64,000 nucleotides of DNA from Rhodovulum bhavnagarense (GTDB lineage: Bacteria > Pseudomonadota > Alphaproteobacteria > Rhodobacterales > Rhodobacteraceae), in assembly GCF_004343505.1 (NCBI RefSeq), contig NZ_SLXU01000011.1, positions 31,668 to 95,667 on the forward strand, given 5' to 3'. Under the pieces are notes generated by a model that saw only the letters and a list, made by a program, of their open reading frames with translations, was not told where the DNA came from and did no database searches. Made by a program: the position numbers and the translations under genes. Numbering within the stretch: position 1 is the stretch's first letter; every line of letters begins with the position of its first letter. Shown piece after piece: positions 37,264-45,252 of this stretch.

Positions 37264-40200
37264 TCAGGTCTTGAAGATCCGGTAGATCGCCGGGATCACC
37301 AGCACCGTGAGCGCGGTCGAGGATGCCAGCCCGAACAACAGCGAGATCGCCAGCCCCTGGAAGATCGGGTCGGGCAGGATCACCGCCGCCCCGATCATGG
37401 CGGCCAGCGCGGTCAGCAGGATCGGCTTGAACCGGGTTGCACCGGCCTCGACCAGGGTTTCGACCGTTACCTTGCCCTCTGGATCGGCATGTCGGATGAA
37501 ATCGACCAGCAGGATCGAGTTGCGCACGATGATCCCCGCCAGCGCGATGAACCCGATCATCGACGTGGCCGAGAACGGCGCCGAGAACAGCCAGTGGCCC
37601 AGCATGATCCCCAGAAAGGTCAGCGGTACCGGTGTCAGCACCACCAGCGGCAGCCGGAACGAGCCGAACTGCGCCACCACGAGGATGTAGATCCCCACCA
37701 GCGCCACGCCGAAGGCCGCGCCCATGTCGCGGAAGGTGATATAGGTCACCTCCCATTCGCCATCCCACAGCAGCACGCTGTCCTCGGACGACAGCGGCTG
37801 GCCGTGCAGCTTGATCTCGGGCTTCGGCAACTCGCCCCAGTCCATCGCGTCGATCCGGTCCTGCACGGCGAGCATGCCGTAAAGCGGGGCCTCGAATTCG
37901 CCGGCCAGTTCCGCGGTCACCATCTCGGTATAGCGGCTGTTGTGCCGGAAGATCGGGAAGGAGGCGCGCTCTTCGGTGATCTGCACGACATCGCCCAGTT
38001 CCACCACGCCGCGCCCGCCGGGCAGGGCATTGGCCGGCACCGGCGTGGACAGCACGCGTTCGTCGATCACCCGGTCGGACTGGTCGCGACCCACAACGAT
38101 CGGGATCGGCACACGCCCCTCGCCGCGGTGGGAATAGCCCACCGTGGTCTCGCCGTTCAGCAGGCGCAGGGTTTCCAGCGCATCCGCTTCCTGCACGTTG
38201 AAGAAGGCCAGGTCAGACGGCTTGAGTTCCGCCCGCAGGCGCCGGGGTTGCACGCCGTAGCTGTCGTCGACATCGACGATGAAGGGCGTGTCCTCGAACG
38301 CCTGGCGCACCTTGGCGGCCACCGCGCGGCGGGTTTCGGCGTCGGGGCCGTAGATTTCCGCCAGCAATGTGGCGATCACCGGCGGGCCGGGGGGCGGTTC
38401 GACCACCTTCAGCGAACTGCCCGGCGGCAGGTCCAGATCGCGCAGACGCTCGCGCAGCTCCAGCGCGATGTCATGGCTGGGCCGGTCGCGGTCATGTTTC
38501 GGCGCGAGGTTGACCTGAACATCGCCCTCATGCGGGTTCGACCGCAGGAAGTAATGGCGCACCAGCCCGTTGAAATTGAACGGCGCGGCGGTGCCCGCAT
38601 GGGTCTGGGCCGAGATCACCTCGGGCATGTCCAGCGCGATGCGCGCGACGTCCTGTGCCACCGCGTCGGTGGCCTCGACCGATGCGCCCTCGGGCAGGTC
38701 GATCACCACCGACAGTTCCGACTTGTTGTCGAAGGGAAGCAGCTTGACGGTCACGTCCTTGGTATAAAGCGCGCCCATCGACCCGAAAGAGATCACCACG
38801 ACGCTCAGCAGGAAGACGAGGCTGATCCATTTCCGCGCCAGGATCGGGCGGACCACGGCGGCATAGATCCGGCCCAGCGTCCCGCCCGGATGCGCCTTGT
38901 CGCCGTCATGGTCATGGGTGGGCGCGCGGCCCGCAATCTTGACCATCAGCCAGGGCGTGATCATCACCGCCACGAAGAAGGAAAAGATCATCGCCGCCGA
39001 CGCATTGGCCGGGATCGGGCTCATGTAGGGCCCCATCAGGCCGGACACGAACAGCATCGGCAACAGCGCCACGACCACCGTCAGCGTGGCCACGATCGTC
39101 GGGTTGCCGACCTCGGCCACGGCCTCGATCGCGGCCTGCACGCGGCTCTTGCCCTTTTCCTGCATGGCCCAGTGGCGCGCGATATTCTCGATCACCACGA
39201 TGGCGTCGTCCACCAGGATCCCGATGGAAAAAATCAGCGCAAACAGCGACACCCGGTTCAGCGTGTAGCCCATGATGTGGGCCGCAAACAGCGTCAGCAG
39301 GATCGTCACCGGGATCACGATGGCCACCACGATGGCCTCGCGCCAGCCGATGGCGAACAGCACCAGCGCCACGATGGAGATCGTGGCAAGGCCAAGGTGG
39401 AACAGCAACTCGTTGGCCTTCTCGCTGGCGGTCTCGCCGTAATCGCGGGTGATCTCCACCTCGATGGAGTCGGGGATGATCCGCCCCTCCATCTCGTGCA
39501 GGCGGTGCAGGACGTGTTCGGCCACGACAACGGCATTGGCACCCGCCCGCTTGGCCAGCGCCAGCGTCACCGCGGGGCGGCGGAGCACCTCGCCCCCCTC
39601 GCCCTTGATCAGGCTCGCGACGTGATGCTCGTCCAGGTCATCGACGAAGTCCACATCGGCCACGTCGCGGACATAGACGGTGCGCCCGTCGCGCGCGGTC
39701 AGTTCCAGGTTGCCGATCTCGGCAGGGGTGGACAGGGTCTTGCCGACCTCCAGCATGATCTGCTGGCCACCGTCGCGCACCCGCCCTGCCGGGGCCGAGG
39801 CATTCGCGCCTTCGATCTTGCCCGCAAGCTGTTGCAGCGTGATGCCATAAAGCGCCAGCTTTTCGGGGTCGGGGGCAACGCGGATCGCCTCGTCGGTTTC
39901 GCCGACGATATAGGTCAGGCCGACATCCTCGATCTTGGTCAGTTCGACCTCGACCTCGCGGGCCACGCGGGTCAGGTCGGCGGCGGTGATCCCGCCCTGC
40001 CCCTCGGCCGGCGTGAAGGTCAGCGCCACGATGGCCACATCGTTGATGCCCCGGCCCACCACCAGCGGTTCGGGAATGCCCTTGGGAATGCGGTCGAGAT
40101 TGGCCAGCAGCTTGTCGCGCACCCGCAGGATCGCGGTATCCTGGCTGAGACCGACCTTGAAACGGGCGGTCACCATCACCTGGTCGTCGGCGGTCTGGGA

Positions 40201-40497
40201 ATAGACATGCTCGACCTCGTCGATGCCCTTGACGATGGTTTCCAGCGGTTCTGTCACCAGCTTGACCGCATCCATGGCGCGCAACCCGTCCGCTTGCACA
40301 TGGATGTCCACCAGCGGCACGGAAATCTGCGGCTCTTCCTCGCGCGGCAGGGCCATCAGCGCGATCAGGCCCACGGCCAGCGCCGCCAGCAGCAGAAGCG
40401 GCGTCAGCGGCGAGCGGATGAAGCCCCGGGTCAGGTTGCCCGCGATGCCAAGCGGCGTCTTGCGCGGGGCTGGGTCGGTGTCCTGCAGGTCAGTCAT
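37264..40497 (-). CDS. RND efflux pump inner-membrane subunit
   Basis: A 1077-aa proton-driven resistance-nodulation-division transporter with the usual plan: TM1 near residues 33-50, a large periplasmic porter domain, TM2-6, a second porter domain and TM8-12. 'IFSIGILVDDAIVVIENIAR' in TM4 carries the paired aspartates of the proton relay. 'GRGINDVAIVALTF' and the overall pattern resemble the multidrug AcrB/MdtB-like branch rather than CusA metal pumps. Its start overlaps the adaptor gene stop by 8 bases. No outer-membrane TolC-type gene is adjacent, so a shared TolC is presumed. Substrates unknown. Confidence 0.95.
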   Translation of the reverse strand: MTDLQDTDPAPRKTPLGIAGNLTRGFIRSPLTPLLLLAALAVGLIALMALPREEEPQISVPLVDIHVQADGLRAMDAVKLVTEPLETIVKGIDEVEHVYSQTADDQVMVTARFKVGLSQDTAILRVRDKLLANLDRIPKGIPEPLVVGRGINDVAIVALTFTPAEGQGGITAADLTRVAREVEVELTKIEDVGLTYIVGETDEAIRVAPDPEKLALYGITLQQLAGKIEGANASAPAGRVRDGGQQIMLEVGKTLSTPAEIGNLELTARDGRTVYVRDVADVDFVDDLDEHHVASLIKGEGGEVLRRPAVTLALAKRAGANAVVVAEHVLHRLHEMEGRIIPDSIEVEITRDYGETASEKANELLFHLGLATISIVALVLFAIGWREAIVVAIVIPVTILLTLFAAHIMGYTLNRVSLFALIFSIGILVDDAIVVIENIARHWAMQEKGKSRVQAAIEAVAEVGNPTIVATLTVVVALLPMLFVSGLMGPYMSPIPANASAAMIFSFFVAVMITPWLMVKIAGRAPTHDHDGDKAHPGGTLGRIYAAVVRPILARKWISLVFLLSVVVISFGSMGALYTKDVTVKLLPFDNKSELSVVIDLPEGASVEATDAVAQDVARIALDMPEVISAQTHAGTAAPFNFNGLVRHYFLRSNPHEGDVQVNLAPKHDRDRPSHDIALELRERLRDLDLPPGSSLKVVEPPPGPPVIATLLAEIYGPDAETRRAVAAKVRQAFEDTPFIVDVDDSYGVQPRRLRAELKPSDLAFFNVQEADALETLRLLNGETTVGYSHRGEGRVPIPIVVGRDQSDRVIDERVLSTPVPANALPGGRGVVELGDVVQITEERASFPIFRHNSRYTEMVTAELAGEFEAPLYGMLAVQDRIDAMDWGELPKPEIKLHGQPLSSEDSVLLWDGEWEVTYITFRDMGAAFGVALVGIYILVVAQFGSFRLPLVVLTPVPLTFLGIMLGHWLFSAPFSATSMIGFIALAGIIVRNSILLVDFIRHADPEGKVTVETLVEAGATRFKPILLTALAAMIGAAVILPDPIFQGLAISLLFGLASSTALTVLVIPAIYRIFKT

Positions 40498-41467
40498 TTT
40501 CGGTCACCACCTGATCGCCGACTTGCAGGCCGGACAGGATTTCAACCCACTGCGCCCCGTCATGGCGCACAAGCTGTCCGGGCACCACGGTCCGCGCGAC
40601 CAGCCCCGCGGGGCTGCGCACGGTCACGAAATCAAGGCCCGCCTGCCGCGTGACCGCCCCGGCCGGCACCAGCAGCGCCGCGCGCGCGCCCACCGGCAGG
40701 CGCACCGGCACCCGCCGCCCGACGAAGCGGCCATCCAGCCCCTCGACCTCGACATCGGCCAGAACCCGGCCGCCCTCGATCTGCGGATAGACCTTGGCCA
40801 GCCGGCCGGTCGTGCCCTCCATTCCCGACCCGGCGCCAAGCGCGATCTCGCCCCCTTCCTGCAGCGCCGTCGCGTGCCGCTCGGGGATCGAGAGGCGCAG
40901 GAACACGCCGCCCCCGCCGATCTCGGCCACGGTTTCGCCGGGGTTGATGACCGAGCCCAGCGAGATCGGCACCGACAGAACCACGCCGGCATCGGGCGAC
41001 AGCACCGCGCCCTCGGCCACCTGCTGTTCGATCACCCGGCGCTCGGCCCGCGTGCTTTCGATCTGGCCTTCCAGCACGTCCACCTGGGTGCGCAACTGGT
41101 CCAGCCGCTGCTGGGTGATGACGCCCCGCTCGCGCAGGGCCTCGCCCCGGTTCAGATCGGTGGTCGCGGTCTCCAGCTGGGTTTCCAGAGAGTTGAGCTG
41201 CGCGTCGATGGCCCGCAGCTGAAAGGTCAGCTTGTCGTCCTCGACCCGCGCGATTTCCTGCCCGGCCTCGACGCGGTCGCCCTCGGTCACGGTCAGCGTC
41301 ACGACCGTGCCGCCGATGCGGGCGCGGGCGGGCACGCGGTCGCGGGTTTCGACCTCGCCATAGACCGCTTTCCACTCGGTGATCTCGGTGGGTTCCAGAA
41401 CCATCGTCTGGGCCCGCGCGGGCAAGGCCGCAACCAATGCCAGCACGATGAGGATCGCTCGCAACAT
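40490..41467 (-). CDS. RND efflux periplasmic adaptor (membrane fusion protein)
   Basis: A 325-aa HlyD/AcrA-type adaptor. Signal peptide MLRAILIVLALVAALPARAQ; then a barrel-sandwich (lipoyl-like) half 'GGTVVTLTVTEGDRVEAGQE', a coiled-coil hairpin (~residues 80-150, 'LNSLETQLETATTDLNRGEA'), the second lipoyl half 'LSPDAGVVLSVPISLGSVIN', a beta-barrel and a membrane-proximal domain. No lipobox cysteine is present, so it is soluble or periplasmic. It is the first gene of the two-gene pump operon; GAAGGAG lies before the ATG. A 36-bp palindrome at 41539-41574 sits in the promoter region. Confidence 0.93.
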   Translation of the reverse strand: MLRAILIVLALVAALPARAQTMVLEPTEITEWKAVYGEVETRDRVPARARIGGTVVTLTVTEGDRVEAGQEIARVEDDKLTFQLRAIDAQLNSLETQLETATTDLNRGEALRERGVITQQRLDQLRTQVDVLEGQIESTRAERRVIEQQVAEGAVLSPDAGVVLSVPISLGSVINPGETVAEIGGGGVFLRLSIPERHATALQEGGEIALGAGSGMEGTTGRLAKVYPQIEGGRVLADVEVEGLDGRFVGRRVPVRLPVGARAALLVPAGAVTRQAGLDFVTVRSPAGLVARTVVPGQLVRHDGAQWVEILSGLQVGDQVVTEND

Positions 41468-41538
41468 CTCTCGCTCCTTCTGTCGGGTTGCCCCCGGTCC
41501 AGCACATTCGCCAGTCGACCGCGCGGATCCGCATGCGG

Positions 41539-41574
41539 GTCGCCATAAATGCAATTTATTGAATGTATGGCGAC
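41539..41574. promoter_or_regulatory. 36-bp near-perfect palindrome (operator candidate)
   Basis: GTCGCCATA and TATGGCGAC form perfect 9-bp outer arms; inside, six of the nine remaining base pairs also match around the centre 41556/41557. The interior is AT-rich in a GC-rich genome. It lies 72 bp before the RND adaptor start and 90 bp before deoC, in the divergent 196-bp control region. Size and symmetry suit a TetR-type repressor of the efflux pump. Confidence 0.6.
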
Positions 41575-41663
41575 GAATGGAGCGTTTGACAAGGGCAGTG
41601 GCGCACTGCTTGCCAACTACGCGCGCCCATGCAACCAAGGCTGACAGATCGAGAGCCGTCGCC

Positions 41664-42665
41664 ATGCCCCGGACAATGCCACAGACAATCCAGCCCGCGC
41701 TTGCCGCACTGCCCCAAACCATGCATCCACGCAATCCCGGCATGGCACTCGATATGGCCTGGATCCGCGCCGCGCGGGCCAACCGATCGGCGATCGAGCG
41801 GCGCTGCGCCACCCTGCCCGGCCGCCGCTCCGTCAAGGGCGCGCACCAGGCGGCCTGGCTGTTGCGGGCGGTGTCGATGATCGACCTGACCACGCTGTCA
41901 GGCGACGACACGCCCGGCCGCGTCGCGCGGCTGTGCGCCAAGGCGCGCCAGCCGGTGCGCGCCGACCTGCTGGGGGCGTTGGGGGTGGAGGGTCTGACCA
42001 CCGGCGCGGTTTGCGTCTATCACGAGATGATCGCCCCCGCGCTTGCCGCGCTGGATGGATCGGGCATTCCGGTCGCGGCCGTCTCCACCGGGTTTCCGGC
42101 GGGCCTGTCGCCCTTCGCCACGCGGCTGGCCGAGATCGAGGCCAGTGTTGCCGCGGGCGCGCGCGAGATCGACATCGTGATTTCCCGCCGCCATGTGCTG
42201 CTGGGCGACTGGCAGGCGCTGTATGACGAGGTCGCGGCCTTCCGCGCCGCGTGCGGGCCTGCGCATCTGAAAACGATCCTCGCCACGGGCGAGCTGGGCA
42301 CGTTGCAGAACGTCGCCCGCGCCAGCCTGGTCTGCATGATGGCGGGTGCCGATTTCATCAAGACCTCCACCGGCAAGGAACCGGTCAACGCCACCCTGCC
42401 CGTGGGCCTGACCATGGTCCGCGCGATCCGCGCCTATCACGGGGTGACCGGGCACCGGGTCGGCTTCAAGCCCGCGGGCGGGATTTCCAGGGCCAGGGAC
42501 GCGCTGGTCTGGCTGGCGCTGATCAAGGAAGAACTGGGCGATGCCTGGCTGACGCCGGAGCTGTTCCGCTTCGGCGCCTCGTCGCTGCTGGGCGATATCG
42601 AGCGGCAGATCGAACATCACGTCACCGGCGCCTATTCGGCGGCGTGGCGGCATCCTGTGGGGTAA
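41664..42665 (+). CDS. deoC: Deoxyribose-phosphate aldolase
   Basis: Cleaves 2-deoxyribose-5-phosphate into glyceraldehyde-3-phosphate and acetaldehyde. The 333-aa protein is the long, eukaryote-like DeoC type, with the extra N-terminal region 'NRSAIERRCATLPGRRSVKG' before the TIM barrel. The Schiff-base lysine is in 'GADFIKTSTGKEPVNATLP', and the second lysine in 'HRVGFKPAGGISRARDAL'. The start could be 41664 or 41676; the former has GAGAG upstream. The stop is 4 bp before the ALDH16 gene. This completes the deoxynucleoside pathway begun by the distant deoA/deoB genes. Confidence 0.94.
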   Translation: MPRTMPQTIQPALAALPQTMHPRNPGMALDMAWIRAARANRSAIERRCATLPGRRSVKGAHQAAWLLRAVSMIDLTTLSGDDTPGRVARLCAKARQPVRADLLGALGVEGLTTGAVCVYHEMIAPALAALDGSGIPVAAVSTGFPAGLSPFATRLAEIEASVAAGAREIDIVISRRHVLLGDWQALYDEVAAFRAACGPAHLKTILATGELGTLQNVARASLVCMMAGADFIKTSTGKEPVNATLPVGLTMVRAIRAYHGVTGHRVGFKPAGGISRARDALVWLALIKEELGDAWLTPELFRFGASSLLGDIERQIEHHVTGAYSAAWRHPVG

Positions 42666-42669
42666 GGGC

Positions 42670-45033
42670 ATGGACGTTTCCGACCTGATGACCGGCATGG
42701 ACTACGGCCCCGCCCCCGAAAGCGCGGCCGAGGCGCTGGCCTGGCTGGTGGACCGGGGCGACCGGTTCGGCTGCCACATCGACGGGGCCTTCACCGCGCC
42801 GGGCGCGACCTTTGACTCCCGCAACCCCGCCACGGGCGAGGTTCTGGCGCTGATCACGCAGGCCACCGCCGATGACGTGGACACCGCCATCGCCGCCGCC
42901 CGCAAGGCACAGCCGAAATGGGCGAAACTGACCGGCCACGCCCGCGCCAGGCACCTGTACGCGCTGGCGCGCATGATCCAGAAAAATGCCCGCCTTTTCG
43001 CGGTGATGGAGACGCTGGATAACGGCAAGCCGATCCGCGAAAGCCGCGATATCGACGTGCCGCTGGCCGCGCGGCATTTCTATTACCACGCGGGGCTGGC
43101 GCAGCTTCTGGACAAGGAACTGCCGGGCCATGCGCCCTTGGGCGTCTGCGGGCAGATCATCCCGTGGAACTTCCCGCTGCTGATGCTGGCCTGGAAGGTG
43201 GCGCCCGCACTGGCCGCCGGGAACACGGTGGTTCTGAAACCGGCGGAATGGACCTCTCTCACCGCGCTGATGTTCGCCGATCTGGCACGCGCGGCGGGGC
43301 TGCCCAAGGGGGTGGTGAACATCGTGACCGGCGATGGTGCGGTGGGCGAAATGATCGTCGCGCATGAAGGGATCGACAAGATTGCCTTCACCGGCTCGAC
43401 CGAAGTGGGGCGCAAGATCCGCACCGCGACGGCGGGCAGCGGCAAGGCGCTGAGCCTGGAGCTGGGCGGAAAATCCCCCTACATCGTGTTCGAGGATGCC
43501 GATCTGGACTCGGCGGTCGAGGGGCTGGTCGACGCGATCTGGTTCAACCAGGGGCAGGTCTGCTGCGCGGGCTCGCGCCTGCTGGTGCAGGAAGGCATCG
43601 CCGAGGCGTTCCATGACAGGCTGAAGGCCCGAATGGAAGGGCTGCGCATCGGCGACCCGCTGGACAAGTGCATCGACATCGGCGCCATCGTCGGCCCCGT
43701 GCAGCGCGACCGGATCGCCGCGCTGGTCGAAAGCGGCGGGGGCAACCTGTTCCAAGCCGACTGTCCCCTGCCCGACCACGGTTGTTTTTACCCGCCAACG
43801 CTCATCACCGGCCTGTCCCCGGCCGACCCGCTGATGCAAGAAGAAATCTTCGGCCCGGTGCTGGTCTCCACCACGTTCCGCACGCCGGCCGAGGCGGTGC
43901 AACTGGCCAACGACACCCGCTATGGCCTGGCCGCCAGCGTCTGGAGCGAGAATATCAACGTCGCCCTCGACGTGGCGCCCAAGCTTTCCGCCGGGGTGGT
44001 CTGGGTGAACGGGTCCAACATGTTCGACGCCGCCGCGGGTTTCGGCGGGCTGCGCGAAAGCGGCTTCGGGCGCGAGGGCGGCTGGGAGGGCCTGCACGGC
44101 TACCTGCGCCCCGACCTGCCCGCCAAGGCGCTGAAACCGCTGCCCCCACCCGCGCCGGGCGACGAACCGGAACCGGCCGATCCGATGGACCGGACCGCCA
44201 AGCTCTATATCGGGGGCAAGCAGGCCCGGCCCGATGGCGGCTATTCCCGCCCGGTGCATGGGCTGCGCGGCCGCATCCTGGGCCATGTGGGGCTGGGCAG
44301 CCGCAAGGACATCCGCAACGCGGTCGAGGCCGCGCGCAAGGCCCAGGGCCCCTGGGCCGCGGCCAGCGGCCATAACCGGGCACAAATCCTCTTTTACATC
44401 GCCGAAAACCTCTCGGCCCGGACGGACGAGTTCACGGCGCGCCTGCACGCGATGACGGGCGGTCAGACGGCCCGCGCCGCGCCCGAGGTCGAGGTCGCGG
44501 CCAGCATCGACCGCCTGTTCACCTACGCCGCCTGGGCCGACAAGCATGACGGCCAGATCAAGGGCGTACCGATCCGTGGCGCGGCGCTGGCGTTGCAGGC
44601 GCCCGTGGGCGTGATCGGCGCGTTCTGCCCGGACGAGGCACCGCTTTTGGGCCTGATCTCGGTCATGGCCCCGGCGATTGCGATGGGCAATGCCTGCGTG
44701 CTGGTCCCTTCGGAGCCGCACCCGCTGGCGGCCACGGATTTCTACCAGGTGCTGGACACCTCCGACGTGCCCGGCGGCGTGGTCAATATCGTGACCGGCC
44801 CGCACGCGGCGCTAGCCGAGCCCATGGCCGCGCATATGGATGTGGATGCGGTCTGGTCCTTCTCCTCCTCGGACCTCTCGGGCGGGATCGAGGTCGCCGC
44901 CGCGGGCAACCTGAAACGGACCTGGGTGAACCGCGGCCGCGCGCGCGACTGGTCGGGCGCGGCAGGCGAAGGCCGCGCCTTCCTGCGCGCCGCGACCGAG
45001 GTGAAAACGGTGTGGATTCCGTGGGGCGCCTGA
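42670..45033 (+). CDS. ALDH16-type tandem-domain aldehyde dehydrogenase
   Basis: A 787-aa NAD(P)+-dependent aldehyde dehydrogenase built of a full catalytic ALDH domain (residues ~35-490) plus a second, degenerate ALDH-like domain (~505-787). Catalytic residues are intact in the first domain: Asn167 in 'IIPWNFPL', Glu264 in 'LELGGKSP' and Cys298 in 'NQGQVCCAGSR'. In the second domain the Asn motif is replaced ('GAFCPDEAPLLG') and no cysteine motif exists. This matches the ALDH16 family; bacterial members are active, while the vertebrate ones have lost the cysteine. Directly behind deoC, it is well placed to oxidise the acetaldehyde formed. Confidence 0.92.
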   Translation: MDVSDLMTGMDYGPAPESAAEALAWLVDRGDRFGCHIDGAFTAPGATFDSRNPATGEVLALITQATADDVDTAIAAARKAQPKWAKLTGHARARHLYALARMIQKNARLFAVMETLDNGKPIRESRDIDVPLAARHFYYHAGLAQLLDKELPGHAPLGVCGQIIPWNFPLLMLAWKVAPALAAGNTVVLKPAEWTSLTALMFADLARAAGLPKGVVNIVTGDGAVGEMIVAHEGIDKIAFTGSTEVGRKIRTATAGSGKALSLELGGKSPYIVFEDADLDSAVEGLVDAIWFNQGQVCCAGSRLLVQEGIAEAFHDRLKARMEGLRIGDPLDKCIDIGAIVGPVQRDRIAALVESGGGNLFQADCPLPDHGCFYPPTLITGLSPADPLMQEEIFGPVLVSTTFRTPAEAVQLANDTRYGLAASVWSENINVALDVAPKLSAGVVWVNGSNMFDAAAGFGGLRESGFGREGGWEGLHGYLRPDLPAKALKPLPPPAPGDEPEPADPMDRTAKLYIGGKQARPDGGYSRPVHGLRGRILGHVGLGSRKDIRNAVEAARKAQGPWAAASGHNRAQILFYIAENLSARTDEFTARLHAMTGGQTARAAPEVEVAASIDRLFTYAAWADKHDGQIKGVPIRGAALALQAPVGVIGAFCPDEAPLLGLISVMAPAIAMGNACVLVPSEPHPLAATDFYQVLDTSDVPGGVVNIVTGPHAALAEPMAAHMDVDAVWSFSSSDLSGGIEVAAAGNLKRTWVNRGRARDWSGAAGEGRAFLRAATEVKTVWIPWGA

Positions 45034-45060
45034 CGCGCCGCGCTTGACTCTGCCGACCAT

Positions 45061-45184
45061 CCGTGTCTTTACACGGCGCAATATCCGGAAAGCGTCATGC
45101 CTTCCGGTCCCGGGCATGAACCGGGATCGCCCCCCGTCAGCGAGGTTTCGCCCACGGGGGCGCTAAGCCTTGGGCCGTTGGCCC
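45061..45184 (+). other. Run of five hairpins in the leader of ffh (candidate structured RNA)
   Basis: Five consecutive GC-rich hairpins fill this gap: CCGTGT-CTTT-ACACGG (45061-45076); CCGGAA/TTCCGG (45085-45107); TCCCGG/CCGGGA (45108-45126); a two-part stem CGCCCCCCGT/ACGGGGGCG enclosing GCGA-GGTT-TCGC (45128-45162); and GGGCC-GTT-GGCCC (45172-45184). The first may be a terminator for the deoC-ALDH operon; the rest would form a structured leader ending ~70 bases before the ffh ATG. I see no match to 4.5S RNA or a riboswitch I know. Confidence 0.45.
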
Positions 45185-45252
45185 GGCTGAAATCCAGGGC
45201 GTCCCTTCCCACATGAGGGGGCAGGTGCAACGGTCGACGGAGGTGACCGCCG

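Noticed and set aside
37489..40653. 1054-aa plus-strand open frame
   Set aside because: Mirror of the RND pump gene in high-GC DNA; rich in His/Arg/Gln/Asp with no domain. Similar long mirror frames at 6070-8103, 9443-11659, 12673-14565 and 42622-44805 were dropped for the same reason.
44170..45033. Second ALDH domain as a separate, decayed gene
   Set aside because: It is continuous in frame with the first domain and the whole length fits ALDH16, where a non-catalytic C-terminal domain is normal.
45061..45250. 4.5S (SRP) RNA gene upstream of ffh
   Set aside because: The conserved GGUCAGG...GGAAGCAGCC domain IV pattern is absent; the region was reported instead as an unassigned structured leader.
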